Notes: generated from the sequence alone by a model not told the origin. A stretch of 64,000 bases of DNA from Telluria beijingensis (GCF_030770395.1 NZ_CP132480.1:4140318-4204317), one strand, 5' to 3'; positions 7,012-16,640 are shown, counted from the first letter of the stretch. Made by a program: numbers and translations.

Positions 7012-9159
7012 TCAGAACCCCGTCTCGCGCACCAGCACCGACAACGCATGCGCCAACCCACCGGGCGCCAGCGCATCCCACCCTGCCTGCACCCGCACCG
7101 TCCCGCGCATCACCGCCGGCGTCGCCACGGCGCCGTCCTGCGGTTTGATGCGCACCCGGTACAACGCTTCGTGCGCCACCAGTTCGCCGTCCTGGGTACG
7201 GGTGGCGGCGACCGCGCCGCCGTTGGTGGAGGCCAGCAGCGGCGGCACCTGGCGGCCGGCGGCCGGGTCGATCGCGACCACCGCGCCGCGCAGCACTGGC
7301 GACTCCGGCAGCTCGGGATAGAACTTCACTTCGTCGCCCACCGCGATCGCGCGCAGCATCTGTTCGCCGACATAGGCGTCGATCTCGACGCCCTCGCTGG
7401 CGACCACGCGCAGCAGCGCGTGGCGCGGCTGCACCCAGCTGCCCGCCACCAGGCCCGGCATCAGGTCGCGCACCCGGCCGGCGTGCGGCGCCAGCACCAC
7501 CAGCCGCGCCAGCTGCTCGCGCGCGCCGGCTTCGTCGGCCAGCGCCTCGCCCAGTTCCTGTTCCAGCACCAGGCGCCGTTCGCGCTGGGTGGCATTCGCC
7601 GGGGTGCGCGCCAGTTCCTCGCGCAGCGCGCCAGCGCGCAGGCCGGCGCGGGCCAGGCGGCTGTCGAGTTCGGGCGCCTCGAGCCGCAGCAGCGGGGCGC
7701 CGGCGGCGACTTGCCGGCCATCGGCCACCAGCACCTCGGCCACGCGCGCCGGCATCGCCGCATACACGGCGCTGGCTTCGACGCCACGCACCAGGGCCGG
7801 CACGCCGAGCTGGCGCGCCACCGGGATCGTCCACAGCAGGACCAGCACGGCCAGGCCGAGCAGGGCCCAGGCGCGCGGACGCAGCCGCCATTCGGGTCGC
7901 TTTTCCATTAAAACCTTCCACTCCGCGGCGAGCGGTTTCAGGATGAACCAGCCGATCTCGATCGCCATCAACAGGATGCCAAGCAGTTTGAAGAACAGGT
8001 GATAGACCATCAGCGCGATGCCGATGAACAGCACCAGGCGATAGGTCCAGGTGGCCAGCGCGAAGCCGATCAGCCAGCGCCGCATACGCGGGCCCATGGT
8101 CGGCTCGCTGTCCGGCTCATGTAGCCCAAAGAAAGTGCGGCGCAGCGCCGCCCGCGCCAGCGCCGAGCTGCGCTCGTGCAGGTTCGGCAGGTTCAATGCA
8201 TCCGACAATAAGAAATAACCGTCGAAGCGCATGAAGGGGCTCAGGTTGATCGCCAGCGTGATCAGCCACGACGTGGTCGCGAGCAGGAACAGCCCGCTGC
8301 GCACGATGCCATCCGGCCACAGCGCCCACGCCAGCGTGGTCCAGCAGGCCAGCGCCAGCTCGGCCGCCATGCCGGCGCTGGCGATCGCGAAGCGGCGCGC
8401 GGGCTGGGCCAGCTTCCAGGTTTCGCCGGTATCGGTGTACAGCACGGGCCACATGACCAGGAAGGCCACGCCCATGGTCGGCACCCGCAGGCCCATGCGC
8501 TTGGCGGTGTAGGCGTGCCCCAGCTCGTGCAGGATCTTGGCGAAGGTGGCGGCCACGCCATACGACAGCAGGCCTTCGAGGCTGAAGAAGTAGGAGAAGG
8601 AACCGGCCAGCGCATCGGCCTGGCGCGTGGCCAGGTACAGGCCGAGCAGGCCGGCGGCCAGGGTCAGCAGCAGGAAGGCGCGGGTGAACAGCGGCGCCAC
8701 GCGCGGCAGGGTCGCGGACAAGAACCGGTCGGGGTGCAGCAGCGGCAGCCGGAAGAACAGGTAGTTGTGTACCGCCTGCTTCCACCACGGCGGCCGGGCG
8801 CCGGCCACGCGCTGGCGCAGCGCCTCGCGGCCGGTGTCGTCGCAGGCCACCAGCTGGTGCTGGCGCAAGAAGTCGAGCAGGGCCTCGACGTCGGCGGGCA
8901 GCGTGTCGAGCGGTGTCTCGGCCGCCGTCTCGGCGCTCAGCTCCTCGAACGTGGCGCCGGGCTGCCAGCGGCTGAGCAGCTCGAACTCCATCCAGCCCAA
9001 CTCGAAAAAGCGATTGCGCACCGGATCGTGGATGCGCCACGACGGCGCCCCGTCCGGATGGGGCGGGGCGGGCAGCAGCTGGAGATCCTGGCGCAGCGCG
9101 GGCAGCAGGCTGGGTGCGGGCGCGCTGGCAGGTGTCGGGAGGACGGCGGAAGAAAGCAT
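7012..9159 (-). CDS. PqqD-like / M50 site-2 protease / HlyD adaptor fusion protein
   Basis: This 715-residue polytopic membrane protein has three modules. Residues ~35-110 resemble a PqqD-type winged helix. Residues ~150-400 form the M50 membrane protease core, with the zinc motif HELGH at 211-215 and the distal motif NLSPFMRFDG (Asp313). After a membrane segment at ~430-447, residues ~460-715 are a HlyD-like lipoyl/hairpin/barrel adaptor (motif VVLAPHAGRVRDLMPG). Proteins of this type are annotated as putative peptide zinc metalloproteases and are often found next to HlyD and TolC genes. It faces the GAF-HlyD operon and probably acts with it in export or cargo processing. Its function is not established. 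Confidence 0.82.
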   Translation of the reverse strand: MLSSAVLPTPASAPAPSLLPALRQDLQLLPAPPHPDGAPSWRIHDPVRNRFFELGWMEFELLSRWQPGATFEELSAETAAETPLDTLPADVEALLDFLRQHQLVACDDTGREALRQRVAGARPPWWKQAVHNYLFFRLPLLHPDRFLSATLPRVAPLFTRAFLLLTLAAGLLGLYLATRQADALAGSFSYFFSLEGLLSYGVAATFAKILHELGHAYTAKRMGLRVPTMGVAFLVMWPVLYTDTGETWKLAQPARRFAIASAGMAAELALACWTTLAWALWPDGIVRSGLFLLATTSWLITLAINLSPFMRFDGYFLLSDALNLPNLHERSSALARAALRRTFFGLHEPDSEPTMGPRMRRWLIGFALATWTYRLVLFIGIALMVYHLFFKLLGILLMAIEIGWFILKPLAAEWKVLMEKRPEWRLRPRAWALLGLAVLVLLWTIPVARQLGVPALVRGVEASAVYAAMPARVAEVLVADGRQVAAGAPLLRLEAPELDSRLARAGLRAGALREELARTPANATQRERRLVLEQELGEALADEAGAREQLARLVVLAPHAGRVRDLMPGLVAGSWVQPRHALLRVVASEGVEIDAYVGEQMLRAIAVGDEVKFYPELPESPVLRGAVVAIDPAAGRQVPPLLASTNGGAVAATRTQDGELVAHEALYRVRIKPQDGAVATPAVMRGTVRVQAGWDALAPGGLAHALSVLVRETGF

Positions 9160-9236
9160 CGCCGAGACTGTACCGCAGGTCCCGGCGCAAGGTCAAAACG
9201 GCGTGCCGCATGGGGCGGCAAACCGTTGTTTGGCAT

Positions 9237-10571
9237 CTACTGCGGCGCCTGGCCGCCGCGCCGGTTGACGACCAGCAGCTGGCCGTCGCCGCTGCCCGCG
9301 CGTTCGGCCACCTGCACCGCCGCGCGTCCCGGGCCGGTGACGACGATGTCGGTGCGGCCGGCCGTGAGCCGATTGCCGTCCAGGGCGCCCGAGCCGCTCA
9401 GGCGCGCATGCACCTGGTCGACCCGGCCGCCGACCTCGGCGCCGCCCGGGCCGTCGGAGATCAGCGCGAAGCGCTTGCCGTCGATGTCCGCTTTCAGGCT
9501 GCCAGAGCCGCGCAGCTCGGCTTCCAGCGTGTCGGACACGTGGGCCAGCTCGACGCCGCCCGGGCCGGTGCTCTTGAGCGTCGCCTTGCCTACTTTCAGA
9601 TCGGCGCCGTCGATGTCGCCCGAGCCGCTCAAGGTGGCCTTGAAATCGGCTACCGTGCCGGCAAGCAGGGCGTCGCCCGGGGCGTCCATGCGCAGGGTGG
9701 CGGCCTGCGCCCGCAGGCCGCGCGCGCTGAAGTCGCCCGAACCCTTGATCTCGGCCTCGAGATGGGTGATGGCGCCGCCGACGCAGGCGCTGCCCGGCCC
9801 GCGTTGCTGGGTGCTGACACGGCTCGCGGCCAGCTCGCAGGCATCGAAGTCGCCGGAACCGGCGATCTCGGCGCGCACGTCAAGGCTGCTGCCGCGCAGC
9901 CGCATGCCGCCCGGCCCCGTGAGGCGCGCATCCAGCCGCGCCAGGCGCAGGCCGTCGGCTTCGAGGTCGCCGGACCCCGTCATTTTCACCTGCAGCGAGC
10001 CGTCGATATTGGCCAGCCGGACGTCGCCCGGGCCGTGCATGGCCAGGTCGACCTGGCCGGCGCGCACGCGGTGCAGGTCGGCGTCGCCGCTGCCGCCCAC
10101 CCGCAGGTCGAGCTTGCGCACGGCGCCCGAGGCCTGCAGGTCGCCGGGGCCGTCGACGTCCACGGCGATGCGCTCGCCGTTGACCTGGTCGAGCGTGACG
10201 TCGCCGCTGCCCGCCATCTTGAGGCTGGCCAGCTGCGGGACGCCGATGTCGATGGTGACCGTCTGGCGCCGCTTGCCGAAGCCGAACTGGAACACGCGGT
10301 TATTTGCAGGCCGCACCACCAGGGTGTCGCCGCGCACGAAGGTCTCGACCTCGTCGAGCTGCTCGCGCTCGCCGGAGACCTTCAGGCCAGAGCGGCCCTG
10401 GGCGTCGATCGTGACGTCATAGGGGCCGTGCAGCTCGATGGCGCTGAAGGCGCCAATGCTGCGCTGTTCGGTGATCCGCTTGGCCGGCGTGTCGGCCTGG
10501 CTGGTGTCGATCGTGAGCAGCAGGGTGCCGATGGCGGCAGCGACCAGGGTGGTTTTCAGGACGGTGTGCAT
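9237..10571 (-). CDS. GIN-domain (DUF2807) beta-helix protein with extended GSG/GPG repeats
   Basis: This is an exported protein of 444 residues with a signal peptide (KTTLVAAAIGTLLLTIDTSQA). The ATG at 10571 is preferred because the longer frame only adds a non-signal N-terminus. The N-terminal part carries the typical GIN-domain opening (around ELHGPYDVTI and VSGEREQLD). A parallel beta-helix follows in which GSG and GPG turns alternate 16 times, 19-20 residues apart. The usual GIN domain is about 200 residues, so this helix is roughly doubled. The family is generally of unknown function, with a proposed role as a surface or periplasmic scaffold. It is divergently transcribed from the small gene at 10739. 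Confidence 0.82.
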   Translation of the reverse strand: MHTVLKTTLVAAAIGTLLLTIDTSQADTPAKRITEQRSIGAFSAIELHGPYDVTIDAQGRSGLKVSGEREQLDEVETFVRGDTLVVRPANNRVFQFGFGKRRQTVTIDIGVPQLASLKMAGSGDVTLDQVNGERIAVDVDGPGDLQASGAVRKLDLRVGGSGDADLHRVRAGQVDLAMHGPGDVRLANIDGSLQVKMTGSGDLEADGLRLARLDARLTGPGGMRLRGSSLDVRAEIAGSGDFDACELAASRVSTQQRGPGSACVGGAITHLEAEIKGSGDFSARGLRAQAATLRMDAPGDALLAGTVADFKATLSGSGDIDGADLKVGKATLKSTGPGGVELAHVSDTLEAELRGSGSLKADIDGKRFALISDGPGGAEVGGRVDQVHARLSGSGALDGNRLTAGRTDIVVTGPGRAAVQVAERAGSGDGQLLVVNRRGGQAPQ

Positions 10572-10738
10572 ATTGTTCTTGGTCCGAAGTCGATGGAGAG
10601 ACTGAACGATAGGCCAGGCGCGCCATTGGCGCATGATGAAAACGACAAAACGGTGGATTCGGGGGCTCAAGTGCAGCTACACGCGACGAACCGTGCGGGA
10701 GTGTCATAATGTCGGGATTGTCGAAGGAGGGGATCGTG

Positions 10739-11227
10739 ATGCGCCATTCGCGCTCGAGTCTGTTGCGGGCCGCCAGGGTCTTGCCGCTGTTGGCAGGCAT
10801 CGCCAGCGCCGGCGCCATGGCCGCGCCCTCGACCTTCGGCCCCGTGATCGGCAGTGCGCTGCTGTGCCGCAGCCACCTGGACAACCGATATTTCCACGCC
10901 TACCTGACCCAGGCCTTCGGCCCGGCCTACAAGCGCGAGGGCGGGGCATGGTGGTTCAAGGCCGAGGCCACGTTGTGGGGCGCGCAGGTCAATGAGGTGA
11001 TGGTCAGCGACGATAGCAGCAGCCTGGTGTTCGTGGCCGCCGTCCTCGATACCAAGCCCGAAGAACTCGAAAAATCGGTGCGCGCGGAGGCCGGCGTCGC
11101 CTTCCAGCCGGCCGACGCGTCGCGCCATCCTTTGCGCAAGTCAAACCCGGGCAGCACGATCGCCTACGCCAGGGACAAAAGCAAAATATACTGCGCGAAG
11201 TTCAAACCGCAGCCACCCGGCCGCTAG
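10739..11227 (+). CDS. Small exported hypothetical protein
   Basis: This is a 162-residue protein with a strong Shine-Dalgarno AAGGAGG at 10724-10730, which favours ATG 10739 (GTG 10736 is possible). The signal peptide runs through RVLPLLAGIASAGAMAA. The mature part has two Cys residues (LLCRSH and IYCAKF) that could form a disulfide, plus a segment EGGAWWFKAEATLWG. I do not recognise the family. It ends 5 nt before gspA, so it may be co-transcribed with the type II secretion accessory genes, but nothing shows a functional link. Confidence 0.7.
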   Translation: MRHSRSSLLRAARVLPLLAGIASAGAMAAPSTFGPVIGSALLCRSHLDNRYFHAYLTQAFGPAYKREGGAWWFKAEATLWGAQVNEVMVSDDSSSLVFVAAVLDTKPEELEKSVRAEAGVAFQPADASRHPLRKSNPGSTIAYARDKSKIYCAKFKPQPPGR

Positions 11228-11232
11228 ACCGC

Positions 11233-12882
11233 ATGTACAACCATTATTTCCAGCTGAAGCACGCCCCGTTCTCGATCGCGCCCGACCCGCGCTACCTGTT
11301 CATGAGCGAGCGGCACCGCGAGGCGCTGGCCCACCTGCTGTACGGCATCGGCAGCGGCGGCGGCTTCGTGCTGCTCACCGGCGAGATCGGCGCCGGCAAG
11401 ACCACGGTCTGCCGCTGCTTCATCGAGCAGGTTCCCGAGAACTGCCGCCTGGCCTATATCTTCAATCCGCGGCTGACGGCGCAGGAGCTGCTGCAGACCG
11501 TGTGCGAAGAGCTGCGCATCGCGCTGCCGCCGGATGCCGCGGGCGCGGATGGCGTCAAATCCTATGTCGATGCGATCAACCGCTACCTGCTCGCATCGCA
11601 TGCCCAGGGCCTGAACAATGTGCTGGTGATCGACGAGGCCCAGAACCTGTCGAGCGAGGTGCTCGAGCAGTTGCGGTTGTTGACCAATCTCGAGACCAGC
11701 GAACGCAAGCTGCTGCAGATCATCCTGATCGGCCAGCCCGAGCTACGCACCATGCTGGCGCGGCCGGAGCTCGAGCAACTGGCCCAGCGCGTGATCGCGC
11801 GCTACCACCTGGGGCCGTTGTCCGAGAACGAGACCGGCGCCTATATCGCGCACCGGCTGGCGGTGGCCGGCGCCGCCGGGATGCCGTTTCCGCCGAACCT
11901 GACGCCGCTGGTGCACCGCCTGTCGCACGGCGTGCCGCGCCGCATCAACCTGCTGTGCGACCGCGCGCTGCTGGGCGCCTATGTCGAGAACAGCCCGCAG
12001 GTCACGCGCGCCATCCTGCTCAAGTCGGCCGAGGAGGTCTTTGCCGGCGAGCCGGCGGCGCGCAAGCCCGTGCGCTGGCCGTTGCTGGCGGGCGGGGTGT
12101 TGGCTGGCGTGGCGATCGGCGCTGCGGCCTGGCAGATGCTGCCGCTGCACGATGCCAAACCTGCGGTGGCGCAGGCGGCGCCGGTCGCCGTGAAGCAGGT
12201 GGCGGCCAAGCCGGCCGCGGCCCCGCAGCCGGCGACGCCGCCGGCCGCGGTGGCCGGCGCCGGTTTCGCGACCGGCGCCAGCGAGAACGAGGCGCTGCGC
12301 GCGCTGGCGGCGCTATGGGGGCCGTCGTTCGCCGACATCGCCGGATCGAATCCGAAGGCGACCTGCGAGGCGGCGCTGCGCGCCAACCTGCGCTGCCACC
12401 AGGGTCGCGGCGGCCTGTACGAACTGCGCCTGCTCGACCGGCCGGCGGTGGTCACCCTGCACGACGGCCCGCGCACCGGCTACGCGGTGCTGGTCGGGAT
12501 GGACGCCGCCAGCGTCACCCTGGCGGTGGACGGGCGCCGCGAGCGGGTCGCCATTCCCGCCTTCGTGGCCCGCTTCGGCGGCGAGTTCACCACCCTCTGG
12601 CGAGTGCCGGGGGCGTTTCGCGACGTGGTGGGGCAGGGCGACCGCGGCCCGGACGTCGACTGGATCGCCCAGCGCCTGGCCGGCCTGAACGAGGCTACCG
12701 CGCCGGCGCTCGACCAGCCGCTCGATGCGCGCACCAAAGAGTGGCTGCGCGCCTTCCAGGCGGCCCAGGACCTGAAGGCGGACGGCGTGGCCGGGCCGCA
12801 CACCTATATGCGTCTCAACCAGCTCTCCGGCGTGGCCGAGCCGCGCCTGCTGGCGGCGGCCACGACGGGGACGGGAAACTGA
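11233..12882 (+). CDS. gspA: ExeA/GspA-type AAA ATPase with peptidoglycan-binding domain
   Basis: This is an inner-membrane ATPase that, with GspB, helps insert the type II secretion secretin through the peptidoglycan. The N-terminal AAA domain has Walker A GEIGAGKT (residues 50-57) and Walker B LVIDEAQ (~131-137). A membrane segment follows at ~280-300. The periplasmic part carries a C39-like middle region and a C-terminal peptidoglycan-binding motif (DLKADGVAGPHTYMRL). The 549-residue length is normal for the family. gspB follows after 1 nt, the typical pair. Most other T2SS genes must lie elsewhere. Confidence 0.9.
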   Translation: MYNHYFQLKHAPFSIAPDPRYLFMSERHREALAHLLYGIGSGGGFVLLTGEIGAGKTTVCRCFIEQVPENCRLAYIFNPRLTAQELLQTVCEELRIALPPDAAGADGVKSYVDAINRYLLASHAQGLNNVLVIDEAQNLSSEVLEQLRLLTNLETSERKLLQIILIGQPELRTMLARPELEQLAQRVIARYHLGPLSENETGAYIAHRLAVAGAAGMPFPPNLTPLVHRLSHGVPRRINLLCDRALLGAYVENSPQVTRAILLKSAEEVFAGEPAARKPVRWPLLAGGVLAGVAIGAAAWQMLPLHDAKPAVAQAAPVAVKQVAAKPAAAPQPATPPAAVAGAGFATGASENEALRALAALWGPSFADIAGSNPKATCEAALRANLRCHQGRGGLYELRLLDRPAVVTLHDGPRTGYAVLVGMDAASVTLAVDGRRERVAIPAFVARFGGEFTTLWRVPGAFRDVVGQGDRGPDVDWIAQRLAGLNEATAPALDQPLDARTKEWLRAFQAAQDLKADGVAGPHTYMRLNQLSGVAEPRLLAAATTGTGN

Positions 12883-12883
12883 T

Positions 12884-13585
12884 ATGTCGTACATCCTCGA
12901 AGCACTCAAGAAGGCCCAGGCCGAACGCCAGCTGGGCAATGCCCCGACCATCCACGCGCCGCCGCCCATGTACGCGGCGCCGGAGCGGGCGGATGGCGGC
13001 AAGCGGCGCTATCTGGCGATCGGCGTCGGCGCGGGCGTGTTGCTTGCGGCGGCTGCGCTGCTGTGGCTGCGCCAGGGCGCCGACCAGCCGGTGCGGCTGG
13101 CGCAGTCGCCCGCGCCTGCGCCAGTACCGGTACCCGCGGCCGCACCTGCGCCAGCGCCCGCGCCTGTGGCGCCACCGGTAGCGGTGGCCGCGCCGCCTGC
13201 CGTTCCGGCCCCGGCGCCGGTCGTGCGCGAAGCGGTGCCCGTGGCTGCGAAGCCGACACCGGCGCCAGAGAAACCGAGCGCGCCGCCGGCCGAACCGGCC
13301 CGGGTGGAGCCGGCGCCGGCGCCGGCCGCAGCGCCAGTCCCGCCGGCCGGCGAGGAAAGCCTGCGCAGCTTGCAGCAATTGCCCGATGCCTTGCGGCGCG
13401 AGATCCCGCCAGTGACCTTCGGCGGCTATATCTATTCGCCGACCCCGGGCGAAAGCCTGCTGCTGGTCGACAAGACGCTGCGCCGCGAAGGCGACGAAGT
13501 TGCGCCCGGCCTGGTGCTCGAGCGCCTGACCCCGAAAGCGGCCGTGATGAACTATCGCGGCACCCGCTACCGTGTCGCCTACTGA
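12884..13585 (+). CDS. gspB: General secretion pathway protein GspB
   Basis: This bitopic inner-membrane partner of GspA has 233 residues. It starts with the conserved cytoplasmic sequence [18 protein letters not shown] and has one membrane segment at ~45-65. A long Pro/Ala-rich periplasmic linker follows. The C-terminal T2SS GspB domain lies at ~165-233, with motifs [17 protein letters not shown] and NYRGTRYRV. It lies 1 nt after gspA and overlaps mobB by 14 nt, so all three are probably on one mRNA. Confidence 0.92.
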   Translation: MSYILEALKKAQAERQLGNAPTIHAPPPMYAAPERADGGKRRYLAIGVGAGVLLAAAALLWLRQGADQPVRLAQSPAPAPVPVPAAAPAPAPAPVAPPVAVAAPPAVPAPAPVVREAVPVAAKPTPAPEKPSAPPAEPARVEPAPAPAAAPVPPAGEESLRSLQQLPDALRREIPPVTFGGYIYSPTPGESLLLVDKTLRREGDEVAPGLVLERLTPKAAVMNYRGTRYRVAY

Positions 13586-14135
13586 GCCGGGGCCGGGCCC
13601 GGTGCTGGGCGTGGTGGGGTGGTCGGGCAGCGGCAAGACCACCTTGCTGGAAGTCCTGGTCGCGCGCCTGTCGGGGGATGGCTTGCGGGTGAATATCGTC
13701 AAGCACAGCCACCATGACATCGAGCTCGAGCCGCCGCGCAAGGACAGCGCGCGCCTGCGCCAGGCCGGGGCGGCCGAGGTGATGATCGCCTCGCCGTACC
13801 GGATCGCCATCATGCGCGAGTTGCGCGCCGCGCCCGAGCCGGCGTTGGACGAGTTGCTGGCGCGCCTCTCGCCGGCCGACCTGACCCTGGTCGAAGGCTA
13901 TAAATGGGAAGCCTTGCCCAAGCTCGAGGTGCACCGTCCTTCCCTGGGCAAGCCGGCGCTGTTCCGCAACGACGCCACCATCCTGGCCGTCGTGTCCGAC
14001 GTGGCGCGGCCGTTGGAGTTGAGCGACCGGCTCGCCTGGCTGGACTTGAACGACCCGGATGGGGTAGTGGACTGGGTATGCGCCTGGTTAAATAATCGGC
14101 CTCAAGTTTTGGTCGATGAGACCGTTAAAGACTGA
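13572..14135 (+). CDS. mobB: Molybdopterin-guanine dinucleotide biosynthesis adaptor MobB
   Basis: This GTP-binding accessory protein acts in Mo-cofactor nucleotide attachment, with MobA as partner. The P-loop [10 protein letters not shown] lies near residues 16-25. The conserved switch-like segment [18 protein letters not shown] and the motif LVEGYKWE are present. The 187-residue length is normal. The start is GTG 13572, inside the end of gspB in another frame, so translational coupling is likely. mobA is not in the window. Confidence 0.92.
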   Translation: MSPTEPGPGPVLGVVGWSGSGKTTLLEVLVARLSGDGLRVNIVKHSHHDIELEPPRKDSARLRQAGAAEVMIASPYRIAIMRELRAAPEPALDELLARLSPADLTLVEGYKWEALPKLEVHRPSLGKPALFRNDATILAVVSDVARPLELSDRLAWLDLNDPDGVVDWVCAWLNNRPQVLVDETVKD

Positions 14136-14158
14136 CAAGTCTTTTTCTGGAGAGGTAT

Positions 14159-14350
14159 ATGGACGTCACGAATATTGCCAAGCTTTCAACCAGCATGGCT
14201 GAAACCGGTATCCGTCATGAAGTAGGCGTGTCCATGCTCAAGAAAGCGATGGATATCGAGGTGGCGTCGGCGGCCCAGCTGATCCAGTCGCTGCCACCAA
14301 CGCAAAACCTGCCAGCCCACCTGGGCAACACGATCAACACGAAAGCCTGA
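14159..14350 (+). CDS. YjfB-family putative motility protein
   Basis: This is a 63-residue protein preceded by a good ribosome site (GGAGAGG about 7 nt upstream). Sequence features such as MDVTNIAKLSTSMAETG and VSMLKKAMDIE match the small YjfB family, often annotated as putative motility protein in Burkholderiales. Its biochemical role is unknown. A Rho-independent terminator follows 80 nt downstream, so it ends the gspA-gspB-mobB-yjfB unit. Confidence 0.75.
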   Translation: MDVTNIAKLSTSMAETGIRHEVGVSMLKKAMDIEVASAAQLIQSLPPTQNLPAHLGNTINTKA

Positions 14351-14428
14351 GCAGGTTTCGCGGTACCGGCGGCGTGAACTAAAGCGCGAAAGCCGGATCG
14401 AAGATCACACGATATTGTGTGCTGCTAT

Positions 14429-14459
14429 AAAAAACCCGGCGACGAAGCCGGGTTTTTTA
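14429..14459 (+). terminator. Rho-independent terminator
   Basis: The stem AACCCGGC-GACGAA-GCCGGGTT is followed by a T-run. An A-run on the left side means it can also stop minus-strand transcription from the gene at 14470. Confidence 0.85.
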
Positions 14460-14469
14460 TGGGCCACGT

Positions 14470-14754
14470 TCAGTGGAAAGCGCGCAGGATGCGCGCTTCG
14501 CCCGACCGGTCGTTGTAGCGGTCATTGGCGGAGCGGGTGGCGGCCATCATGCGCTCGAGCTGCGCGTCTTCGAAGCGGGACAGTTCTTCATTCGCCGCTT
14601 CCAGGGCAAGCGACAGCTTGGCGCGCGCATTCTGGTACAAGGCGCTGGAGTAATGATCGGTATTCTTGAGCAGCTCTTCCGCGTTTTCGATCACGAGTCG
14701 CAAGTCGCCGATCAATTGCTCTTGCGTTTGAGCACGGTGTTCCGGGGTTTCCAT
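14470..14754 (-). CDS. Small coiled-coil protein, DUF883/ElaB-like without membrane anchor
   Basis: This 94-residue helical protein runs from METPEHRAQTQEQLI to a charged Arg-rich end. The middle (LVIENAEELLKNTDHYSSALYQNARAKLSLALEAA) resembles the soluble part of DUF883/ElaB/YqjD proteins, which bind stationary-phase ribosomes at the membrane. The usual C-terminal transmembrane helix is missing, so a ribosome-anchoring role is doubtful. ATG 14754 is chosen over GTG 14763 because GAGGTG is better spaced to the ATG. Confidence 0.65.
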   Translation of the reverse strand: METPEHRAQTQEQLIGDLRLVIENAEELLKNTDHYSSALYQNARAKLSLALEAANEELSRFEDAQLERMMAATRSANDRYNDRSGEARILRAFH

Positions 14755-14896
14755 CGCCTTCACCTCTAAGCCGTTAGCTGACGTCTTAAAATATAAACAA
14801 GGAAGCCCCGCTCTGTTTGTTAGTGCGCAAACATAAGCCGCCGTTCCGGCGCTCTATTTCTTCGCACGAGAAGCCCATCGTCGGGCTTCCAACAGC

Positions 14897-15109
14897 CTAC
14901 TGCACGGTGATGCGCAGGTCGCCGACCGAGACGGTCTGGCCACTGCGGATTTTCGCCGTCTTGCGCAGCTCCTGTTTACCATCGACCGACACCACGCCGC
15001 TGGCGACCATGTTCTTGCCGGCGCCGCCGCTGTCGACCAGGCCGACCAGCTTCAGCAGCTGGTTGACCTCGACGAATTCTGATGTCAAATCGAAAACTAT
15101 TTTTTGCAT
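14897..15109 (-). CDS. S4-domain RNA-binding protein (YbcJ-like)
   Basis: This 70-residue protein is composed of essentially one S4 domain, with the motifs LLKLVGLVDSGGAGKNMV and GVVSVDGKQELRKTAKI. Single-domain S4 proteins of this size (YbcJ/RlbA type) bind structured RNA, and their exact targets are unclear. It lies between the DUF883-like gene and fumC on the same strand, with gaps of 90-140 nt. Confidence 0.82.
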   Translation of the reverse strand: MQKIVFDLTSEFVEVNQLLKLVGLVDSGGAGKNMVASGVVSVDGKQELRKTAKIRSGQTVSVGDLRITVQ

Positions 15110-15199
15110 TCTATCCTCGGGGTGGTGATGGCGGCGTACGATTGATGAGGCCGCTTAATTGGACGGGCGCGCAGGAGCGCGCCGTCCGTGATGCGCAGG

Positions 15200-16594
15200 T
15201 CAGGCCGGGTCCGGACGGGTCATGTCGATCGGCACGATCCACTGGTCGAACTGCTGTTCGTCGACGAAGCCGCTCTGCAGGGCGGCCTGGCGCAGGGTCA
15301 GGCCGTCCGTCGATGCCTTCTTGGCGATCTGCGCGGCGCGATCATACCCGATGTGCGGCGCCAGCGCAGTCACCAGCATCAGCGATTTTTCCATCAGCTC
15401 GCCGATGCGGGCGTGGTTGGGCTCGATGCCCTGGGCGCAATGCTCGTCGAAGGAGCGCATGCCGTCGGCCAGGATGCGCGCGCTTTGCAGGAAGTTATGC
15501 GCGATCATGGGCTTGAACACATTGAGCTCGAAATTGCCCTGCGAGCCGCCGACCGTGATGGCGACGTCGTTGCCGAACACCTGGCAGCACAACATGGTCA
15601 ATGCTTCGCACTGGGTCGGATTGACCTTGCCCGGCATGATCGAGCTGCCCGGCTCGTTCTCGGGGATGGTGATCTCGCCCAGGCCGGAGCGCGGGCCGGA
15701 CGCCATCCAGCGCACGTCGTTGGCGATCTTCATGAGGGCCGTGGCCAGGGTCTTGAAGGCGCCGTGGGCGGCGACCATGGCGTCGTGGCCGGCCAGCGCC
15801 ATGAATTTATTGGGCGCGGTCTTGAACGACAGTCCGGTGCGCGAACCGAGTTCGGCCGCGATGCGCGGGGCGAACTCGGGGTGGGCATTCAGGCCGGTGC
15901 CGACGGCGGTGCCGCCGGCGGCCAGCAGCAGCAGGCCGGGCAGGACAGACTTGAGCTGCTGCTCGGCATACTCGAGCTGGGCCACGTAGCCGGAGAATTC
16001 CTGGCCCAGGGTCAGCGGCGTCGCATCCTGCAGGTGGGTGCGGCCGATCTTGACGATCGGCTCGAAGTCGCGCGACTTGCGCAGCAGGGTGCCGCGCAAC
16101 TGGGCCAGCGCCGGCAACACGTCCTTGGCCAGGGCCCAGGCGGCGGCCACGTGCATGGCGGTCGGGAAGATATCGTTCGACGACTGGCCCATATTGACGT
16201 GGTCGTTGGGGTGCAGCATGCGGCCTTCGCCGCGCTCGCCGCCGAGCAGTTCGGAGCCGCGGTTGGCCAGCACTTCGTTCATGTTCATATTGCTCTGGGT
16301 GCCCGAGCCGGTCTGCCACACCGCAAGCGGGAATTCGCCCGGATGGCGGCCGTCGAGCACTTCGTCCGCAGCCCGGATGATGGCGTCGGCCTTGTCGCTG
16401 GACAGTTTACCCAGCGAGCGGTTGACCGCCGCCGCCGCGCGCTTGACCTGGGCCAGCGCCGCGACCAGCTCGGGCGCCATGCGCTCGGTCGAGATGTGGA
16501 AATGGTGCAGCGAGCGCTGGGTCTGCGCACCCCATAGGCGATCGGCCGGCACATCGATCGGGCCAAAGCTGTCCTTCTCAATCCTGTTTTCCAT
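15200..16594 (-). CDS. fumC: Class II fumarate hydratase FumC
   Basis: This TCA-cycle enzyme interconverts fumarate and L-malate without an iron-sulfur cluster. It has 464 residues, the family's normal length. It starts [22 protein letters not shown] and carries the fumarase/lyase signature [15 protein letters not shown], plus [12 protein letters not shown] for substrate binding. The regions near [11 protein letters not shown] and [10 protein letters not shown] complete the active-site set. It is a single gene and divergent from the FimV-like gene. Confidence 0.97.
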   Translation of the reverse strand: MENRIEKDSFGPIDVPADRLWGAQTQRSLHHFHISTERMAPELVAALAQVKRAAAAVNRSLGKLSSDKADAIIRAADEVLDGRHPGEFPLAVWQTGSGTQSNMNMNEVLANRGSELLGGERGEGRMLHPNDHVNMGQSSNDIFPTAMHVAAAWALAKDVLPALAQLRGTLLRKSRDFEPIVKIGRTHLQDATPLTLGQEFSGYVAQLEYAEQQLKSVLPGLLLLAAGGTAVGTGLNAHPEFAPRIAAELGSRTGLSFKTAPNKFMALAGHDAMVAAHGAFKTLATALMKIANDVRWMASGPRSGLGEITIPENEPGSSIMPGKVNPTQCEALTMLCCQVFGNDVAITVGGSQGNFELNVFKPMIAHNFLQSARILADGMRSFDEHCAQGIEPNHARIGELMEKSLMLVTALAPHIGYDRAAQIAKKASTDGLTLRQAALQSGFVDEQQFDQWIVPIDMTRPDPA

Positions 16595-16640
16595 AGACTT
16601 TCCTGTTATGCGAGGGGCTGGGATTAAAGAGTTTATCGCA

